DNA from: Urechis unicinctus
Lineage: Eukaryota; Annelida; Polychaeta; Xenopneusta; Urechidae
DNA length: 64,000 nt
Direction: 5' to 3'
NCBI GenBank assembly: GCA_034190875.2
Contig: CM067354.1
Span: 65,458,127-65,522,126, forward strand
Shown here: positions 12,042 to 26,900 of the stretch, piece by piece
Layout: each line of letters opens with the position of its first letter
Position numbering within the stretch: the stretch's first letter is position 1
Program-made: the position numbers and the translations under genes
Notes under the pieces: generated by a model
The model's database searches: none
Seen by the model: the letters and a program-made list of their open reading frames with translations, nothing else
What the model was told of the DNA's origin: nothing

Positions 12042-13684
12042 TTATTGGAAGGTGCTGCCAGGTCAACATACAAATAGTCCTGCGCTGCACTGAAATACAA
12101 TTATGATATTTTGTCTACATACCTATCTATATGTACGAAAAAATTACTTTTTAAATTTTGGTTGATTTGTAGCAATTTATTCTGGCCTTGAAGTGATCAA
12201 AAGTGATTACTTGCTACATTTGTCTTATGTTTGCTGATAGCATTTAGTCATGTTTGTATTGTAAGGATGGCGTACCGAGAGAGAGATAAACAAATGTTTT
12301 TACATATAACACCTACAGGAATGACACAGAGCATAGGACATTCTATTATCAGGCAGAACGGAATGTGTTATTTTTTTCCGCACATATTCTCATTTATGAT
12401 ACATAAAACGACAAAATCTAGGGACTAATATTGATGGTGATGCACATTGATGGAGTCTGGCAGAGCGAATAACAACGGTCAGGGTCATAAATAATATTTC
12501 AAGATTAAGGCTTTACTCTCTTTTAGCACCTGTCTCTGCAAGATCACACAAATGAAACATAGAATACATTCACATATCCTAATTTCATTACATGACGATG
12601 CATCGAGAAGCATGTCTTATACTATTCAACTGACAAACGATATAATGTACCGATCGTGCTTTACTACACCAGTAACAAAGAATTTTATCTCAAAAGATGA
12701 AAAAAATGGATTAATGCTCGAATAAGACGACACATTAACATAATCAGAAGATTATTTAGCCTGACCTTAACTAATAAACGACGCGGTATCTCCAGAGGCC
12801 AATTCGTGCGCTAGTATATAGGCAAGTGCTCATAGCATGGTTTTGTTAATAGCAGGGGCTCTAAAGTGGGGCATTATTGGAAGGTGCTGCCAGGTCAACA
12901 TACAAATAGTCTTGCGCTGCACTGAAATACAATTATGATATTTTGTCTACATACCTATCTATATGTACGAAAATTTTGGTTGATTTGTAGCAATTTATTC
13001 TGGCCTTGAAGTGATCAAAAGTGATTACTTGCTACACTTGCCTTATTTTTGCTGATAGCATTTAGTCATGTTTGTATTGTAAGGTTGGCGTACTGAGATA
13101 AACAAATGTTTTTACATATAACACCTACAGGAATGACACGGAGCATAGGATATTCTATTATGAGGCAGAACGGAATGTGTTATTTTTTTCCGCACATATT
13201 CTCATTTATGATACATAAAACGACAAAATCTAGGGACTAATATTAATGGTGATGCACATTGATGGAGTCTGGCAGAGCGAATAACAACGGTCAGGGTCAT
13301 AAATAATATTTCAAGATCAAGGCTTTACTCTCTTTTAGCACCTGTCTCTGCAAGATCACACAAATGAAACATAGAATACATTCACATATCCTAATTTCAT
13401 TACATGACGATGCATCGAGAAGCATGTCTTATACTATTCAACAGACAAACGATATAATGTACCAATCGTGCTTTACTACTCCAGTAACAAAGAATGTTAT
13501 CTCAAAAGATGAAAAAAACGGATTAATGCTCGAATAAGACGACACATTAACATAATCAGAAGATTATTTAGCCTGACCTTAACTAATAAACGACGCGGTA
13601 TCTCAAGAGGCCAATGCGTGCGCTAGTACATAGGCAAGTGCTCATAGCATGGTTTTGTTAATAGCAGGGGCTCTAAAGTGGGGC
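12042..13684. repeat. Tandem duplication, two copies, period about 832 bp
   Basis: The segment starting ttattggaaggtgctgccag at 12042 recurs at 12874 and runs to ctctaaagtggggc, which ends copy 1 near 12872 and copy 2 near 13684. The copies differ by scattered substitutions and small deletions (for example a deletion in copy 2 near 12971). There is no coding sequence: the 65-codon plus frame in copy 1 (12231-12428) is broken in copy 2. It looks like a fairly recent segmental tandem duplication. Confidence 0.96.
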
Positions 13685-13789
13685 AGGAAGTACGCAGAAC
13701 AGAATCGAAGTTATGTATATATATGATGCGTGTGGTTATATATAGACAAGGCCTCTTTGCATGGCTTTATCCCTTGACAATAGCTGGTT

Positions 13790-13977
13790 AATACTTTATA
13801 TCGATATATAAGTATATCTATATATAAATTATATATATATATATATTATAAATATACATCCATACATATATATATATATATTTATATATATATATATATT
13901 TATATAAAAAATACATACATATACATATATATATATAAATAAATAGATATATTTATATATATTTATGTTTATAAATG

Positions 13978-14009
<32 letters not shown>

Positions 14010-14190
14010 TAAATATACATATTTATACATTTTAAGATATACATAAATACAATTATATATATATATATATGTGTAAATATATATCAATTAATATATATGT
14101 ATGTTTTGTTACATTTGTATGTACATATACTTATATATATGTGTATATACATTCAAAAATTTATATGTGTATGCATATATTTTGCTTTTG
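13790..14190. repeat. AT-rich microsatellite cluster
   Basis: Interrupted (ta)n with tata/cata/taaa variants throughout. It is noisy rather than pure, so it is probably an old expansion. Confidence 0.9.
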
Positions 14191-17100
14191 GTGTGAATAA
14201 CCATTATTATGATATTTGATCCACGATCAAAATCATCCTGCCACTTTATATTGAAATACAGAAATCCTATCATGCCTAACCTTCAGTTTTTAAATTACCT
14301 GGTGCGCGATGATTTATATGTGTATTGTTTTGAAAGTAACGTATGGGAGAAGAGTGATATGTTTTGTTGCCATTTCATGCCTAAAAGATCCGCTATATTT
14401 CAGTTTATAAAGGCTACATGCATTAAGATTTAGAGCAACTTCCATCAGGTTGTGAGTCATTTGAGTTCACAGATAGCGGTTTCTAATGACCGTTTCGTAT
14501 CCAGCTTTGGTGGGCTATTATGTGGTCGATCATTCATTTGGTTGACACTAATATAAACGAGAAGATCCAATAATTAGATTACCTGGTCGGATGTAACTGG
14601 TGAACAGATTGCACAATTAGATTAAATTGTTTGGGCAAACGAGCTAGCAAACAATAATCGTCGTGGTGCCGTGAGCGACATCGACGAGAATAGCAATGTG
14701 CTATGCAAATAGGATGGCGCGATGTTTTGTACTCAAGTTCAGACAACATACCTTGCTGATACTTGTTGAGCAAATATGGTTATAATGCCAAGTCTATTGA
14801 TTGTACTTCTATAGATTTTGGTAGAGAAGAGACCAAGAAGATTATTCACAATGAAACTGAACTTTGGACGACTTCAGCAGATGTTGTATTGACCAAGTGT
14901 TTTCACAGTTAATTATAAAAAGTGAATTGATACAAAGAACCAATAAGGCTCAGTAAATTCCGAAAGATTGGACGTAAGGCGGAATGTATGCACGCTGATA
15001 ATGAATTGTAGTCAGAAAGGCAGAACAATACCGAACTCAGCCCAAAACTCGTATGGCGCCACTACACTCCTGCATCACGCTATCTTATCAAATCTCACAG
15101 CACAACAGAATAATGAGTACTGCACAAAGACCAATTACAACAGTGATTGATTTTAATATCGTCCATATTCGTCGGTCTTGGTAAATGCTGTCCAAAGCGG
15201 TTATTTGTATTCAGAGGCCCCTTTAAACGCTGGCGTCTGTTTTCGGTCGAACAGCCTAAGACAGCCGGGTGCTATCATAAAAGCAGCATACGAGCGAACC
15301 TCTTAAATTGCTCTGTATTCATGCAATGAAGAGTGATGATGGCACATAACTTATTTTGGTAAGATGACCCCATTCAGTGAAATGTGATATATTCATTGAA
15401 TGGCGGTAACTTCCATGTCATTGCCGATATCATTCTAGTGAAATCGCAACCCTATTTTAGCAAAGCAATACATTGACGCATGCTATATACACGACATTGC
15501 AGCTAGAAGCATATATTATCAGCGTGAAAGAATATTGCTTTGAATGGCACCATGTTGCGAAAAGGGTTATATAAAATTGGGATCGAAATCAATCTTGGTG
15601 GTCGAAGCTCTTGAGAGATTGACACCCATACACACTTTACCTTTGCGCTTTACAGATGTCGACTGCCTCGGTCCGTTTTTCTCTTATCAAATCGTGATTG
15701 GACATGGAAGCGTTGGGCTACAAAGAATTCCCTATGTTTCTGGACTTGGAAGACCTCTTTGTCACTGGTTAAGCTGTTAGTCAATTGTATAATAAACCGT
15801 CACTAGAGGCTAGTTGAACTTATCGAATAGATCGAAAGCGTACGCAAAGCTTTTTTATCTTTGCTTGCCAACCCCGCTGACAATGGGTCGAATGCAAGCT
15901 GGAACGCATGAAAGCCACATATGCTATATTTAATCTCATGTCATTTGTAATGTGATCCAACTTTGCAAAACTCTTTCTGAACTTAATTCTTAAATGTAAA
16001 ATGTCATGTGTAATTTACAAAACAAAGGTATCGTGATGGGAGACAAAGTTTATGCGATCTTATTTCACCTCGAAACGCTAGTAAGCAGATGAACGACTTA
16101 AGCTGACCAATATCATACAGACAAGTCTGACTGCAACCTCATGTTTCATATCGCCGACAAATAATGTGACATTGCTACGTTATAGATATAAACCCAGGTT
16201 GGGTGAGAGGGTTCCATCGTTCTCTAGGAGTTGAATGTTTTTAACTAAACTCGTTCCCGTCAAATGCAGCAGGTCGAACAATTGTCTTGCCTTTTGCTAA
16301 GCATAGTTTTGAAATATCGGACATCCTTTTTACCTGCTACCTTCGTCATTAAACTAAGTTTTTCCACAGCGTTGGAATATTTGCTATCTTCCTGCTTCCA
16401 ATGCACCGCTATATATAATCTTTATGCTTATTACACCATTGCCTTCTAACACATGGCGCGTACGACGGAATTACTTTAGTAAGGATATAGTTGCGTGACC
16501 AGATGGCAAAAGTTCCATTGTAAAATCGATCGATCTAATCATCTTATCCGAACCTCCACCATATAGCAGTCAGGTCTTGTTATATCCATATTCTAGACAA
16601 GAACTCGGAGCACAAATTTGGCCCATGGATCTGATGTAGGTGTTGACGAAACCATAATTGCTGCCTTGACTTTATATTCATGTGTGCCTCTTACGCACAA
16701 ATGCCGTAAAATACATTATAAATAGTCTCAGCTAGCCTTGAAAACTGTGACCATTTTACACTCGCTTTTAAGGGTAAGTCAATGTCTAACAAGTTGTATG
16801 ACTATTTTGGCACTGAGCATATTCCTTGCACATGGAATGCATTGCTATATCAAATATATTATATGTCCCAACCTGGTCCATACATTCCCAAACATTCGAT
16901 ATAAGAAGAAGCTAATTGGGTAAAACCGATAGGTATCGCTACCATTGTCATGTGTTTGAGGATCAAACCTAGGTTCTCGACCCATTAACTAGTATAAGAT
17001 TTACGAGCAACAAATGTATTGGTAATGTGTAGCATAATGTCCAACTGTGAAGAGTATGGGTTTTGTCACTGAGGGTGGAATGTTACCATTGAAAAGTGCC

Positions 17101-18100
17101 AGCCGATATACATTCCAAAACCCACGTAAGCTTTTGAGATTTGTCAAGCAACTGGTTAACTACTTGGAGGCATATTATCCCCAAGCTATCTCGTTGATCA
17201 TGTAGACCAGATAAGCCATTTTCAAAACAGACCATAGGTTTATGTCACCATTTTACTGATGAGTGAATTAAAAATTGCCTCAATATTGTATTGGCATCGT
17301 GGTTGCTAACCCTAACGACAAATCGAATCACTGAAGTGAATAATCCGTACAAATCTGCGTATGACATTTCGTTCCAATGGGGGCACATCATTGCTTTAAT
17401 ACTAAGCCCCGGTCTTTTAGTAATAAGGAATATACAAGGTTCTCACAGATATTTACACTTTGAATTTCTTAATGATTTCCATGAATGTTAAATTACGGAA
17501 ATGAAGCCGAATGCAATGAACGGTTTATTGTTTAATGCAAAGTTGCGGTTCTACAGTGTTCCCATTAAAAACTATATAACGGAGATTTCAACAGCTATCA
17601 CGACCTTTAATTTTCTAATGATTTGCTTGAACTTGGAACCACTATACAGTGGACTCAATAGTCCGTCGGATTGTATAACTCCCGCAAAATATTATCTCAG
17701 TAGAATGCGTCCGTTATGCTTCGCCCAATTTTGATGTAAAGTCTTGTCCGTCATTGGTCCCAATTATTACCCAGTTACATATTTTGCCCTATTTTAGTAA
17801 CAACTCGACACTTACGAGTCCATTCGTAAGAAATACTGGATGCCATCGGGTGGTAAATGATTAGATCAGTAGACCATAGAGAAGTCACGAGTATAAGCTA
17901 TGCTGGACTAATATTCATGTCATAAATCCATTTGTCATGTTCAAAAAAGGTCTTAAAGTGATTAAAAGAATATGTATTACCATAGTTGGCTAACATCGGG
18001 GATGCATCAGTGTAAGGTATTTATCGGATGATCCAAGTTTCTTATATACAATAACTAATCTTAGTTACACGCAAAAGCCCAAGACCAACAGCATGCACGC
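14191..18100. other. Non-coding stretch
   Basis: No convincing gene. Apart from the dispersed repeat at 14590-14775, short open frames of 60-80 codons occur on both strands with no recognisable domains or splice logic. Confidence 0.5.
14590..14775. repeat. Dispersed repeat, copy A
   Basis: About 150 bp here matches 19990-20160 in the same orientation. Shared blocks include ttagattaaattgt (14618) with ttagattgaattgt (20007), gagctagcaaac, gagcgacatc with aagcgacatc, and gtgctatgcaaata with gtgcagtgcaaata. Identity is moderate, so it is an old family. No terminal repeats are visible. Confidence 0.7.
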
Positions 18101-18102
18101 CA

Positions 18103-18655
<553 letters not shown>

Positions 18656-21600
18656 TCTTTATTCCAAGCTGTAATGTAGATCCGTAAACATAAACCTATA
18701 CCAACGTTATTAATTACACACATTTTGATAGTTTGTTCAACGAAGAAGCTTCGAAAGTATTACTGAAATCATAGTGATGATTTAAGGTAATGCCAAACGT
18801 TGGTTTTTGGAGACGTCATGTTGAATGAGCGCTCTAAGTTAGATTAGGAACCTCATTTCATATGTCAAGAAATGATGGTTGAGACTTTGATGTCACTCGC
18901 AGATTAAATATACTATAAGACCCACTTGTAGCGCATCTATCCACAAAAGTATACTGCTTTTTTTGTTATATAGACACAGTGGCAAGTAAAACGATAATAG
19001 TCTTCACAAAATTATTATGATCATCAGAAAGTGCCATCTATACGACAAAAAAGCGAGTGGACAAGGCTGGATTCACAGCTAATTTTCTGATATTGCACTT
19101 CATCGAGAATGTAATAGGAGCTCATTAATTGACAAAATTACACTTCCTAGTTTGATAAAGCTCTGGATGACGTGTTTACATGGATAATCAACGTTAATCC
19201 GTGTGACGTTTTGTTAGTGTTGACAGGACACTGAACATCATTGCTTGTGAGGAATCTTAGTCATAATATTATTACATTATTTTCAATGAGAACAGCAAAT
19301 GAGATGAATGTCTTTGGCTATTGTACAAATACAAAGCGCATTTGACGCCTGTGGATACTATATATAACCGCTAAGTCATGTAGCATTCATGGATATGCTA
19401 AATGGGTACAGCAAATTCGTGCAATGTCGTGGGTTTGCGAGGAAATAGCCAGACCTAATTCCACGCCGAGCCGCAAAAGTAATATAGGAATGCACGGCAG
19501 TTCGTATCTTTCTCTGGGAAGTTTTATGTTTTCAGATTTACTACTGGCGTAGTTAAGATGTCTTGACGCATGGCTGATGATGTCTGTTGCAATTGCTTCG
19601 CCATATCAGCATTGATATCAGACCTGCATACTTCTGATTTATGTAAATGAGCCATGATGGTCTGGATAAAACTGACAAAGAGCTTTGCTGATAGTTATCT
19701 GTCTAACGATTCAAAATAGACAGTATATTGGCGCAATCGACAAACTGGTAGTGTTTTTGTAGAATTACAATCGCCATCTTGGCAAAGTAGAACTTGTATA
19801 TGGCCATTATGCATTGGAAACTGGCACATATTCAGTGATCGTGTATATTCTGTTGAATTGATCAACTTAGCCATTTTGGTTCAAAGTTTCTACGGCACGT
19901 TTCACTAACAGCGGTGATCCAAAACAGCTTGTTGACACACACAAGTAAAATAAACGACATAATGCGTTGATCGCAGTTGGAGGTGCCAAGTAAACGATAC
20001 ACAGTTAGATTGAATTGTCGAGGACAATGAGCTAGCAAACGGCCACTTGTCGGAATCCCGCAAGCGACATCAATTAAAATAACACTGTGCAGTGCAAATA
20101 TGGTAGCAGTATTTTTTTTATTCTGAAAGATGACAACACACTTACCATTCAGCTATATATTGATCTTAATCTATAAAACATAGTATCGCTGTACCTGTCT
20201 TGTATCCGAGGTAAGTCATGTGACACTTGCATTTCTATTTATGCCTCGAAGAGGATAATTGTGGGTCAGTATAAGTAGCGAATAAATGTAATATGCCTGA
20301 TCAGTAAGGACCTCATGTACAGTAACATTCATTGTAATTGCATTGTAAGAAGACACGCTGCTGATCTTTTGAAAGAAAATCGAGACATGGTGAATTGTTT
20401 TGGCATGATTCAGCCAAATATACTGCACCATTATTCACTTCGATTGTTTTCGGTGACGAACGAAATAACGAATTATGCCTTTTATCGTCAAATGAATATT
20501 ACCATCGACCATTATAAGTGACGTTTATTGCCGAGGATTATTTGTTTTGAGCAATTTATTATGTTGATCATACTTAAACAGAGAAAGATCGGATGAAATA
20601 CTGAACTGATGGACGCTGAGCGTATACAAATGAACAAAAGCAGCAGACAACTTAGCTATGTAAGAGATATACTCAGCTCCTGATAAGACAATGCATAAGG
20701 AATCATCTGCCATACTCGTTGTCGACAATAATAAGGTTTTCGAAAGAAAGAGTTTTGCGACATCAATAGAAGTCATAACGAATGATGGAAAAGCCATTTA
20801 TTATTATACAAAAAAACCTTTGTGTTCAGCATATAGCGTGTTTCACCGAGTTCTGTATTGTAAGGATATGACCGGCAGAAGATTTCATCCTATACGATGA
20901 ATAATGGCATGTATACGACGATCATCAAAGCTGATGACATTAATAACCGTAGATTCTCTCCCCGGCGCTCTGCGGTATGGCATGAGGAATATATATTGTG
21001 TGATGATCAGGTTTACTTGAAAGCTAAGTAAAAACATTTTTGAACATCATATCATGGTTATCTTACTCAGCATTAACCTCGGCCATTTCAAACTGAGCTC
21101 GATCATCAAAATCTGGGCATATCTTTTTCGTCGACGTTTGCAAGGTAAACAGTATCACAGCCTGTTATTAGATCAACAAGCTTGATAGAATATATTCGCT
21201 GAAAGTCTAGAAGATAACGTTTGTAAGCCAGCATTAATATTCCAATGTTGAACATTTACTTACACTTGTCATAGCATACTCAGTGGTAGTTGCGAGGTGC
21301 AGGGGTTCAGGTTAGTGTGAAATTGTGACGTACCATTACAGAATAAGTCATCCATGCTTTTTGTATTGAATGTCGAATTTTAAAGATATCTGGAACATTG
21401 TAAACAATAAGTAGAACTCACTTATAGTCAGATCCGTGAGTATCTATTACATAATTGGTTCTATTTATTTCAAATTATCTCAACATCGTATGTTTTGTAA
21501 ATATTGAACGCTGATATGTGTTGCTTAATAGAGAAGAGCTAAGCGTATGCTCAGAATGTGATTGTGGCTTTGCCCTTTCAAATGATGCAAGAACTTACAC

Positions 21601-21855
21601 TATATTAGACTTCAACTGACCCTTGTGTGTTGATGGTGACAATCGTAAGTCCATAATTGCAGTACATATAGCGCGATATATACTGCCATGCCAATGACAT
21701 CGATTTATAGTGTGTTAAATACGAAGCAAGGCCAAGCGACGGGTTCAATGAAGTAATTCATTGCTTCATCACGCAAATTGGCTCAATCCTTGTAGTCGCT
21801 GTCCACACGATGATTCTCGCTTTTCTATACAACAGTTGTGTACATGGTAGTATAT
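18656..21855. other. Non-coding stretch
   Basis: No gene recognised. It contains copy B of the dispersed repeat. The other short frames lack family motifs. Confidence 0.5.
19990..20160. repeat. Dispersed repeat, copy B
   Basis: Partner of 14590-14775, same orientation, with interspersed identical blocks (gagctagcaaac, gcgacatc, gtgcaaata). See copy A. Confidence 0.7.
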
Positions 21856-21857
21856 CA

Positions 21858-22563
21858 ATAATGAAGGTTGAAGCAAATCGATTTCAGGACTGTAAATTAG
21901 CCAATCGACATGACGACAAGTATCAGCCGGCCTACAAATCTGTCCATAGTACTCAGACTGCACTTCTCTGAACATACAATGACATTGCTTGTGCTGTAGA
22001 CTAGCACAATGCTGTTGCTCTTGTGTTTTTTTACCTCAGCGCAGCGTTTGATACTGTCGATAATAAAATCCTTCTACTGCGCCTGTCCGACAGTGTCGTC
22101 CTAAATGGAAAATGCCTCACATTGTCTTAAGTCATACCTCTCAAACCGCTTACAACGAGTTCGTGTTGAAGGCAGGTTGTCTGAAACACACCAACTAATA
22201 TGTGGTGTACCGCAATAACCAGTCCTAGGGCCATTTATATTTACTGCCTACATATCAACACTTTTTTTATAAAATATGGTCTGCAATACCACCAATACGC
22301 TGATGATACCCAAATCTAGTTTGCATTAACTCCTACACAAGAATAAGCGGAGGATGCAACGGCCGAATTAGAAGCCTGCATACGAAAGATAAGATCATGG
22401 ATGGCAAATAATTAAAAACCGAGATTCTATTTTTCGCATATCGGTACAGATGCCAACTGTCGTTAGGTCCAGTTAAAATTTATGATATGACTATATCTAC
22501 ACAGAAAAACGGCCAGATACCTCGGCATTCCGATGGACATTATTAAAACCAATCCACAACTGA
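21858..22563 (+). mobile_element. Decayed LINE reverse transcriptase (CR1/L2-like)
   Basis: In shifting plus frames the reverse-transcriptase blocks appear in order: YKSVHSTQTALL (about 21933-21968), the catalytic-A block LSAAFDTVDNKI (22035-22070), SYLSNRLQRVRVEG (about 22132-22173), GVPQ then VLGPFIF with a stop between them (about 22203-22241), the YADD box in QYADDTQ (about 22290-22315), then ELEACIRKIRSWMANN (about 22369-22410) and ARYLGIPMD (about 22512-22540). These are typical of non-LTR elements of the CR1/L2/Jockey assemblage. Multiple stops and frameshifts show it is dead. There is no endonuclease domain upstream; the fragment starts near 21858 and is cut off by the TATG array at 22574. 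Confidence 0.88.
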
Positions 22564-22573
22564 AATACTATTA

Positions 22574-22676
22574 ATGTATGTATGTATGTATGTATGTATG
22601 TATGTATGTATGTATGTATGTATGTATGTATGTATGTATGTATGTATGTATGTATGTATGTATGTATGTATGTATG

Positions 22677-22708
<32 letters not shown>

Positions 22709-23115
22709 TGTATGTCTGTATGTATGTATGTATGTATGTATGTATGTATGTATGTATGTATGTATGTATGTATGTATGTATGTATGTATGTATGTATGTA
22801 TGTATGTATGTATGTATGTATGTATGTATGTATGTATGTATGTATGTATGTATGTATGTATGTATGTATGTATGTATGTATGTATGTATGTATGTATGTA
22901 TGTATGTATGTATGTATGTATGTATGTATGTATGTATGTATGTATGTATGTATGTGTCTGTATGTATGTATGTATGTATGTATGTATGTATGTATGTATG
23001 TATGTATGTATGTATGTGTGTATGTATGTCTGTATGTATGTCTGTATGTATGTATGTATGTATGTATGTATGCAATGTATGTATGTATGTATGTGTGCCC
23101 TGTATGTATGTATGA
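22574..23115. repeat. TATG/TGTA tetranucleotide microsatellite, about 540 bp
   Basis: About 135 units of tatg with rare variants (tgtc, tgtgtc). It reads openly in five frames (MYVCMYVC, HTYIHTYI), none of which is a gene. It begins about 10 bp after the last recognisable LINE codons. Confidence 0.98.
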
Positions 23116-23698
23116 ATATGCTTTAATAACAGCATATCAGCCCCCTCATAGATGCCTCCAGTCATTTTTGTTTATGAATTCCTGCATGGGTACGCAATCA
23201 TTATATCATGCGACAACTATTGAATATCATTGCACGCATCAGTGCATGTATGCCATCAGGAAGGGCCAGTTTTTAAGCCAACTTGCACCTTAAAATGCGA
23301 TTATCCTTAATGTAAGCTTGCAGAGACGGGTTGAATCACATTATGAGTATCTTTAACCGGTTACCAAGTATCTGCAATAGACAGGCGTTGTATCTATTGC
23401 TTTGTAACCGGTCAAGTTTCTAGGGATTCCTAGTACATTGCCGTAAAAGCTGTTAAACTACAACTGATCCCGGAATTGAAAATAATGCATATATTTCGTT
23501 CATATTGTACATGATGTGAGTGGTGCTAAGTGGCAGCGTAATTAACTGCATAGTGTTTCGGATGAAAGCGGTGAAAAGACCGCTTGGTTTAAACTACGAT
23601 CAAGACAGAAGCATTGTTATGCAGGGCCTTTTAAACAAGATTTTATCCCAACTCATTGATGGGTTAATGACGGGAGGAACGGTGGTAATGTCATCTAT

Positions 23699-23930
23699 GT
23701 AATAAAGCATTATCGCCCTGTCATTAGATGTCGAATGGGTAATGAAGCATAACCTCCCTCTCATTAAATGTCTTGCTGGTAATAAAGCATTATGGTACGG
23801 TCTTCAGCTGTATGTGTGCAATAAAGCATAATCGCACTGTGATATGTTTTTGAGTAATAAATCATTATCGCCCAGCCATGAATTGTCTTATGGGTAATGA
23901 AGCATCATTGCCTTGTCATCCGCTGTAGAT
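23699..23930. repeat. Short tandem repeat, about 5 units of 40-50 bp
   Basis: gtaataaagcattatcgccc recurs with drift (gtaatgaagcataacctccc, gtaataaagcattatggtac, gcaataaagcataatcgcac, gtaataaatcattatcgccc, gtaatgaagcatcattgcct). Units are spaced about 40-50 bp and divergence is substantial. Confidence 0.82.
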
Positions 23931-26900
23931 TCTAGCAAGGATTAGGTGGTTGTCACCGCCGCAACGCTCCTTCCATTGATTTGAGGCATCGTACATTTAT
24001 GCGTGTTTTCAATATTGTGATAATGGTACATTCGTCGTTTGAAAATCGCTGTTCCAATCGCTAGTATTTCTACCATTCTTACGAGAATGCTCGTCTCAGC
24101 CCTTAACCATTAATTGTTGTGCGAATTACTCGTATTAATTAATGTTGTCAAATCACCAATGCAGCCTTCTCGATTGAGGTTGTCCAGTCCCTACGTCTTT
24201 TAAACTCACTATTGTCCGAGTCCTGTATCCTTCTCTTCACCTGCTCTGGCTTTAGGCTTTCCGCCTGGTTGGTCAGTTCAACCTCACATAAGACACATAT
24301 TGCAGATGCTTTTCAATTTACACACAAAACACATCATGCACAGATTGCTTACACCATTTCTTTGTCAGAGTTGGGATGGGCGTTGTAGTGCATTATATTT
24401 TTGATTCCATATAACGAAAACAAGAACGCATATTTGAAATACAGCCTGTCCACCATCATATTTTTAAGCGAATTGTCTATAGCTAACACAATGAACGACG
24501 GAATGTCTAGATAGTATAAGGTTTAGGTATTACAATGAAAAGGCCCTTGCCAATATTGCTATATACAATTGATGACCTCATTCATCAGTGACGCTTACAG
24601 CGTATCTGGGATGCTCACCGACTCATTAGGATTCAGCATCAGTTAAATATAAGACCTCATGCATACAGATACCAACAATCAGTTACTGTATCAGCGAAGG
24701 TTATCCCTATCACCAACGCGTCGGTATTAATTAGCACAAAGCTCTGAAACCAAATATAGTCATAGTTTTGATGCCAAATATGGCTTTAAGATAGGCACAC
24801 AAAATTGTGTTCTAATGTGAGATTAAATGGCGCACAAAATGAGTTGCTTCATGATATAATATACAGGAACACCGTGGCAGAAGGCAGTATTGTACAAAAC
24901 TTTAGGAATGTTGACTTACATATGGCTCTGTGGTCCCAAGGTTCTATGTTCATCAAATAGAAGCGAATTAATATATCTATGACAAGGTAAAGATGATTCG
25001 TAGTAAATTGCTAAGAAAACTACATATCTATTAATCAACATTACGTAAGTTTTATTGAGCAATATGCTTTAACCATGGAATGTCTATACATTCCACCACT
25101 AGCCATACGACCTCCGTGAAGTTATATTGTAGGGGTATTGTAATGATCCCGGTTCAACAAATGATTTGGCTGATAATGGCTCCGGGTCTCAGTGTAACTG
25201 TATTGTTTGTTGACATTTGCCAAGCGCTTGGTTTTACCACACAGAGCAAACGTGTATCTATTTAAATGGCAGGATCTATAGTTTGCTAGTTCGATCCTTA
25301 AGTGTGAACCATGCCGTTATATCAATTTCACTTATATAGCCACTAGCTGTCCTTATTCATTTATGTTTTGACTGCATTTCAAACATTGACTTGCACATAC
25401 ACTTTTGCTGAGTTTGAGGCTGATATTCAACTAAATCACTCTATGAACCTTAATCTTGTATAATGCTTTGTCAACTGCGATGTTGGCGGCATTGTTCGGA
25501 GACTAGTACCCTAGATCCGATAAACGTAAAGGGTTGGATTGAATGGCAATATAAACGCATGTTTTGGGCTTCCTACCTTATTCGTTGATCGCTTTGAATG
25601 TACAATGCACATTTCTATATGTTAGGGCTGTGTTATTTACAAACAAAGTGATCAATCAATAATACTGCGAGGCAGGTGGAGGGTGTGGACGGCAGACATG
25701 CTGCTCAATTGGTGCATACTTGTAGATCTTTTCCAGATGGATAAGTAATTAGGCACATGTTAATTTCGAAAAGACAACTTTGTGATACAACATTTCGTAT
25801 TTGTACGTTTAAGCAACATCAATAATCATTCAAACGTGATACAGCACATGTGTATAGCTTCACTGTGTTCGGTCGCCGTTATTCACTGTCGCTCTGTGTG
25901 TGACAGTGTAAATCCAACGAGCCCTATTATTATCGATGCCGCCCTAGATAATTGCAGGTAAGTGAATGGATAAAATGGAAACATAGAAAGGGACTATGTG
26001 CTATTAAGTTGCTTCATTTCGTTAAATGTCAGCTTCACTCTCCTACATTACAACTTTATTGATACCGATATTTTCCTGTCAAAAGTCATTCAATAATACC
26101 TGTCGTTTAGTGATAAAGTATTTTTGTTAAGAATTTTTCGTGACCAGTAAAACTTCGCTGCCGCCATGATGCTAAGACCATACGTTTGTGATTCAAACAG
26201 AGCGGATTAGCCAATGTAACAATCATTTGAATTTCTTCGTATGGTTCTTCATTGGTTTATTCATGCTCTCTTACCTTTACCATGTAATGGTTGACCCAGC
26301 CTATCATTTTGATTAATACATTCCGTTTAACAACCTCGTTAACGATGGATGGAGACACACATCGTCATTGCTTTTGTATTGTAATTTTCAGTTACGAAGA
26401 TAAAAATACACCCATCACACACATATTATATCTGCCATCATACTTTGATTGGGGCGTCGTATTTACAGGACATGCTCTGTCTCTCATTTCTTATTATTAT
26501 TACTACTGATTTAGATTGAAGCATACCTTTGATTATGGTCCATCGGGGCAAATATACACACATATATATAGCCTATATAGCCTTGCATATCCTTCGTTGT
26601 TGGTAGTAAATGATCTTCATAACACTGATATAAGTGATGTGGAGATAGTGATGCATCACCTTTAATGCACAAGATTCACCTCGAAATGATGAATCGGTTC
26701 GGGTAGATGCAGAAATCAGGGTCCAAAAGAGCTTTGCCATTTTTGTCATCACTCGTTTATAAGTCAAAACGACTTAGAAAAGCAAAGGGTGTGAAACTAG
26801 AACGCTCTATGGTCTTAAATGTCATCGTCCTCGTCTCCTACTCCCTTTAACCGTTACTCAACTGTTGTTTACGATATAGTTCACCTATAACATGACAATA

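Noticed and set aside
22497..23293. Open frames of 177-239 codons (MYVC, HTYI)
   Set aside because: Translations of the TATG microsatellite.
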